Below are positions 8,041-9,803 of a DNA stretch of 9,803 nucleotides, piece by piece (the stretch's first letter is position 1; every line of letters starts with the position of its first letter). The stretch covers positions 1-9,803 of the forward strand of contig UQTN01000081.1 in NCBI GenBank assembly GCA_900543945.1, given 5' to 3'. Both the position numbers and the translations under genes were made by a program. The notes beneath the pieces are model-generated. The model worked only from the letters and a program-made list of their open reading frames with translations. It was not told the DNA's origin and searched no databases. This stretch comes from an uncultured Collinsella sp. (GTDB lineage: Bacteria > Actinomycetota > Coriobacteriia > Coriobacteriales > Coriobacteriaceae).

Positions 8041-8101
8041 CCCAACCAAAATCAAGCGAATGCATCCATAGAGACACACCCGTTCAAAGACTTTGGTTAG
8101 G
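8041..8101 (-). terminator. Candidate regulated terminator or attenuator hairpin in the PTS leader
   Basis: In the transcript CCTAACCAAAGTC (8101-8089) can pair with GATTTTGGTTGGG (8053-8041): 13 consecutive pairs including two G-U, around a 35-nt loop. The following bases, CTATATTTATG, are A/T-rich without a true U-run, so it may be a weak terminator or a translation-blocking hairpin near the EIIA ribosome site. Its 5' arm overlaps the 3' arm of the smaller hairpin at 8095-8126, so both cannot form together. Confidence 0.5.
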
Positions 8102-8126
8102 CCCACGTCCGAGGGACTCGGTAACC
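8095..8126 (-). promoter_or_regulatory. Candidate antiterminator target hairpin (RAT-like) in the PTS leader
   Basis: The 32-nt transcript segment folds as two stacked 5-bp stems: GGTTA (8126-8122) with TAACC (8099-8095), and CCGAG (8121-8117) with CTCGG (8113-8109) around a 3-nt loop. A 9-nt bulge lies on the 3' side only (8108-8100). BglG-family targets are also two short stems with an asymmetric internal loop and mask the 5' arm of a terminator, which is the arrangement here. The primary sequence does not match the classic LicT/BglG consensus, so the call rests on position and structure. Confidence 0.42.
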
Positions 8127-8151
8127 TTCCGCATTTCTTTTTACGGGAGTT

Positions 8152-8179
8152 ATTGTAGACAAGCCCAAAGCCAGAACAA
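8152..8179 (-). promoter_or_regulatory. Promoter of the alpha-glucoside PTS operon
   Basis: On the minus strand, -35 TTGTTC (8179-8174), a 16-nt spacer and -10 TACAAT (8157-8152). Start of transcription is expected near 8145, giving a leader of about 130 nt before EIIA. This is the best sigma70-type match I found in the window. Confidence 0.6.
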
Positions 8180-8226
8180 TCATTATGACCGGTGAGCGGT
8201 ATTATTTCTTCGATAAACGGTATTTA

Positions 8227-8274
8227 GGCGGCACTTAGGGGCGTTCCTTTCCCGCCGGCACCCAGGGGCACTCC
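8227..8274. repeat. Degenerate 21-nt tandem repeat
   Basis: GGCGGCACTTAGGGGCGTTC plus C (8227-8247) and GCCGGCACCCAGGGGCACTC plus C (8254-8274) match at 16 of 21 positions and are separated by TTTCCC. The pair lies between the -35 region of the PTS promoter and the compound palindrome. Function unknown; it looks like a fragment of a dispersed intergenic repeat. Confidence 0.55.
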
Positions 8275-8280
8275 TCACTC

Positions 8281-8345
8281 TGGTGCGTTGGGAACAGGTT
8301 TGTTTGCACCAGGTTGGTGCAGATTAACCTGTCCCCAATGCACCA
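8281..8345. repeat. 65-nt compound palindrome after the ferredoxin-like gene
   Basis: Outer arms TGGTGCGTTGGGAACAGGTT (8281-8300) and AACCTGTCCCCAATGCACCA (8326-8345) pair over 20 positions with one wobble and one mismatch. Nested inside is a perfect 7-bp stem, TGCACCA (8305-8311) with TGGTGCA (8315-8321), around a 3-nt loop. The TGGTGC/GCACCA word thus occurs four times in alternating orientation. It begins 12 nt after the stop of the minus-strand gene, where a terminator would be expected, but no T-run follows on either strand. It may act as a terminator, mRNA 3'-end stabiliser or dispersed REP-like element. Confidence 0.8.
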
Positions 8346-8357
8346 ATTTCGTATGCA

Positions 8358-9119
8358 CTAGATGAAGGGCTCGCATTCCTTCCGCACGACGCAAGCCTTG
8401 CTCAGCATCTGGGAAACAGCGGATAGCTTGTTGGGATCAAGCTTGCGAGCGCCTCGCGGACATACGGCAATGCAGCGCATGCAGGAGATGCACGCCTCGC
8501 CAGCTGCTCGCTTGGGGTCGCCCTTGTCGATAGCACAAACGGGGCACGCCGCGGCGCATGCACCGCAGGAGACGCAATCCTCTGTTGCCTCGGGTGCCAT
8601 GCGGTGACCTCCGGCTTGTTTATAAGGACGATTGCCGGGAATAGAGGGCTCGGATGCATCCTCAGTCAACAGCTTTTGCTGAATTTGCTGCGCAAACTCT
8701 GCGAGCTGCGCCGCATCCTGCGCATCCGGTCGCCCAGCAGCAAACTGACGAGCAACGGAATGCTCAGCAATAGCAGAAACCGCTGCAACCACCCTAAATC
8801 CGGCGCGCTTCGCAACGTCCTCCAGCTCTACGAGCGTGTCCTCAAACGCGCGGTTTCCGTATACACAAACCAAAACAGCCCGAGCCCCGTTGCCGCGCAC
8901 CATGCCCAACCGGTCAGCCACCACAGCCGGGATTCTACCGGCATACGCCGGCACAGAGATTACGGCCACGTCGTCCTCAGTCATCGAGACAGCGCTGAAA
9001 TCTAGCCCGCTATCGGTCAGATCGACGGTAACGGTATTTTTGTCCAGCGCCCCGGCCACAAGGCCAGACACCTTCCGCGTTCCACCAGTCGGACTAAACA
9101 CAATTTCGAATACGCTCAT
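8358..9119 (-). CDS. EFR1-type protein: flavodoxin-like domain plus two [4Fe-4S] clusters
   Basis: Probable cytoplasmic electron carrier of 253 residues. Residues 1-150 resemble a flavodoxin: a first strand ending in FSPTGGTRKV (8-17), the position of the FMN phosphate loop, then VPAYAGRIP (57-64) and VLVCVYGNRAFED (82-94). A linker leads to two ferredoxin motifs, C182/C185/C188/C192 and C210/C213/C216/C220, each followed by proline as in 8Fe ferredoxins. This architecture is known in anaerobes as EFR1-family ferredoxin; its partner is generally unknown. A strong ribosome site (AAGGGGAGGG, 7 nt from the ATG) supports the start. It stands alone between a gene-free region and the PTS promoter. 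A link to the hydrogenase about 5 kb away is possible but not shown. Confidence 0.85.
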   Translation of the reverse strand: MSVFEIVFSPTGGTRKVSGLVAGALDKNTVTVDLTDSGLDFSAVSMTEDDVAVISVPAYAGRIPAVVADRLGMVRGNGARAVLVCVYGNRAFEDTLVELEDVAKRAGFRVVAAVSAIAEHSVARQFAAGRPDAQDAAQLAEFAQQIQQKLLTEDASEPSIPGNRPYKQAGGHRMAPEATEDCVSCGACAAACPVCAIDKGDPKRAAGEACISCMRCIAVCPRGARKLDPNKLSAVSQMLSKACVVRKECEPFI

Positions 9120-9176
9120 CGAGGCACCCTCCCCTTACGCCTGGCAACGCGTCAAGCCGTTTTCACATTCAGACAG

Positions 9177-9182
9177 AGTATA
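9177..9182 (-). promoter_or_regulatory. Possible -10 box for the EFR1-type gene
   Basis: TATACT on the minus strand, 57 nt before the ATG at 9119. No good -35 hexamer lies 16-18 nt upstream, so the call is weak. Confidence 0.3.
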
Positions 9183-9332
9183 CGGCGCATAAGGGAGCTC
9201 CCCGTTTTGGTGCGCCAGGCAGCCCGATACACCAACCCATACTGCCCGCCTTTTCGGTTTGCATAATTCCCGGTACAGATTGCATATATTTATTGATTAC
9301 CGCCACGTTCTCCTGAGGTACCCCATCCCGGA

Positions 9333-9358
9333 CCGTGCAAAAAACGGAGTATTCTGCA
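9333..9358 (+). repeat. Bipartite motif, copy 1
   Basis: CCGTGCA, then the 6-nt spacer AAAAAC, then GGAGTATTCTGCA. The two blocks recur exactly, in inverted orientation, at 9544-9569, with an unrelated spacer of the same length. Confidence 0.8.
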
Positions 9359-9455
9359 ACGCGCTCGTGCCAACACCGCCGCGAGCGGGCAAAACTGTAG
9401 GGCGCTGCATCATTTTGGGTTCCGATATAACGAGAATGACGCACCTTTGCACCGG

Positions 9456-9471
9456 AAAACGGAAAAGTCTG
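9456..9471 (+). repeat. Bipartite motif, degenerate partial copy
   Basis: AAAACGGAAAAGTCTG matches AAAACGGAGTATTCTG of copy 1 (9341-9356) at 13 of 16 positions, same orientation. The CCGTGCA block is not conserved here. It could be chance similarity. Confidence 0.3.
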
Positions 9472-9543
9472 ACTCAAAACGCTCGCTAGGGATATCCGAA
9501 GGCCACCGCTGGCGACGTCGAATCGTATGCAGGCAACTCGATC

Positions 9544-9569
9544 TGCAGAATACTCCAAAAAATGCACGG
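9544..9569 (-). repeat. Bipartite motif, copy 2 (inverted)
   Basis: On the minus strand it reads CCGTGCA, spacer TTTTTT, GGAGTATTCTGCA. All 20 non-spacer bases equal copy 1. The copies are 185 nt apart and the identity stops at both block ends. Confidence 0.8.
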
Positions 9570-9677
9570 CGCACCCCATGGGACCCATTGCCGCATGGCT
9601 GAAAACGGGCCTTCAGCATCCTCCAGGTGCATTCCTGAGCAAATCACACCGGACCAACGGTCGGATGCGGCAAACAA

Positions 9678-9709
9678 AAGGGCCCCGAGCGTAGTTGCTC
9701 GGGGCCCTT
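9678..9709 (-). terminator. Strong intrinsic terminator
   Basis: A perfect 13-bp stem (9678-9690 with 9697-9709; arm AAGGGCCCCGAGC) and a 6-nt loop. In the minus direction the stem ends in TTTT and continues GTTTG, a good U-tract. It sits 32 nt after the stop of the gene entering from the right and ends that transcript. Confidence 0.9.
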
Positions 9710-9741
9710 AGTTCGCCTCGCTCTAGCGTGCGACGCGTATG

Positions 9742-9803
9742 TTACTTGCGCTTGCCGCCGCCGTCGCCGGGGCGACGGGAGCTACCGCCGCGCTTGCCGC
9801 CAC
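9742..9803 (-). CDS. C-terminal end of a gene with a Gly/Lys/Arg-rich tail
   Basis: Only the last 20 codons are inside the window. They read GGKRGGSSRRPGDGGGKRK and a TAA stop at 9742-9744. Basic glycine-rich tails like this occur on RNA-binding proteins such as DEAD-box helicases or RNase R, but nothing here identifies the family. The strong terminator just downstream supports this strand and a genuine gene end. Another minus-strand frame stays open to 9724 (Ala-rich), so the reading frame is likely, not certain. Confidence 0.6.
   Translation of the reverse strand, partial: GGKRGGSSRRPGDGGGKRK

Larger units (their letters stand above)
9120..9680. other. Gene-free region upstream of the EFR1-type gene
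   Basis: About 560 nt with no convincing coding sequence. The longest minus-strand open frame (9169-9588) has no ribosome site, a composition rich in Cys, Ser and Arg, and no recognisable family. Base composition is more A/T-rich than the genes. The region holds the bipartite inverted motif (9333-9358 and 9544-9569), a degenerate copy (9456-9471), A/T-rich tracts near 9283-9298 and a possible -10 box. It may be a long regulatory region, a decayed gene or an unrecognised small RNA locus. Confidence 0.5.

Noticed and set aside
8015..8077. Longer EIIA starting at 8032 or 8077
   Set aside because: The extra residues do not fit the EIIA family start, and the AAGGGA site at 8024-8029 would fall inside the coding region.
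8227..8345. CRISPR-like repeat array
   Set aside because: Only two degenerate 21-nt copies and one palindrome, with no regular spacers and no cas genes.
9333..9569. Reading the inverted motif pair as terminal repeats of a 237-bp MITE
   Set aside because: No target-site duplication next to either arm, the arms' inner 6 nt differ, and no transposase is near. A site pair is the simpler reading, though strain comparison could revive it.
9169..9588. A 139-codon minus-strand open frame in the gene-free region
   Set aside because: No ribosome site, unusual composition, no recognisable family, and it runs through both inverted repeat copies, which are better explained as DNA-level motifs.

Overview
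The window looks like a strictly anaerobic, fermentative, moderately high-GC Gram-positive bacterium. A Coriobacteriia / Collinsella-like gut actinobacterium is my best guess. That is an inference from the G/C-rich codon use, the strong AAGGGGAG-type ribosome binding sites and the pairing of an [FeFe] hydrogenase with sugar PTS genes; there is no marker gene to prove it. Every convincing gene lies on the minus strand, so transcription runs from right to left.

Right end (9742-9803): the last codons of a gene ending in a Gly/Lys/Arg-rich tail, followed by a strong intrinsic terminator (9678-9709). Positions 9120-9680 hold no convincing gene. They do carry two inverted copies (plus one degenerate copy) of a two-block motif, CCGTGCA-N6-GGAGTATTCTGCA. 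Next comes a stand-alone flavodoxin-like / two-[4Fe-4S] protein (8358-9119). Behind it is an unusual intergenic stretch with a 65-nt compound palindrome (8281-8345) and a degenerate 21-nt tandem repeat (8227-8274).

Middle (3527-8179): a four-gene alpha-glucoside PTS operon in the order EIIA, BglG-type antiterminator, EIIBC, and 6-phospho-alpha-glucosidase (GH4). A good sigma70-type promoter (8152-8179) and a leader of about 130 nt precede it. The leader can fold into two mutually exclusive hairpins, as expected if the operon's own BglG-type protein controls it. EIIA and EIIB pass phosphate to the incoming sugar, EIIC imports it, the GH4 enzyme cleaves the phosphorylated disaccharide, and EIIB can in principle inactivate the antiterminator when no sugar is present. 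A 16-bp perfect hairpin ends the operon.

Left (1-3456): a hydrogenase operon. The first gene is a fusion of a NuoF-type iron-sulfur segment with a GltD-like NAD(P)H/FAD oxidoreductase. The second is a multi-cluster [FeFe] hydrogenase that runs off the left edge. Together they probably exchange electrons between NAD(P)H and protons, and resemble the glutamate-synthase-linked (group A2) [FeFe] hydrogenases. A 24-bp imperfect palindrome upstream is a candidate operator.

I see no tRNA, rRNA, transposase, phage gene or CRISPR array. The least explained parts are the PTS leader RNA, the compound palindrome and the bipartite inverted motif.
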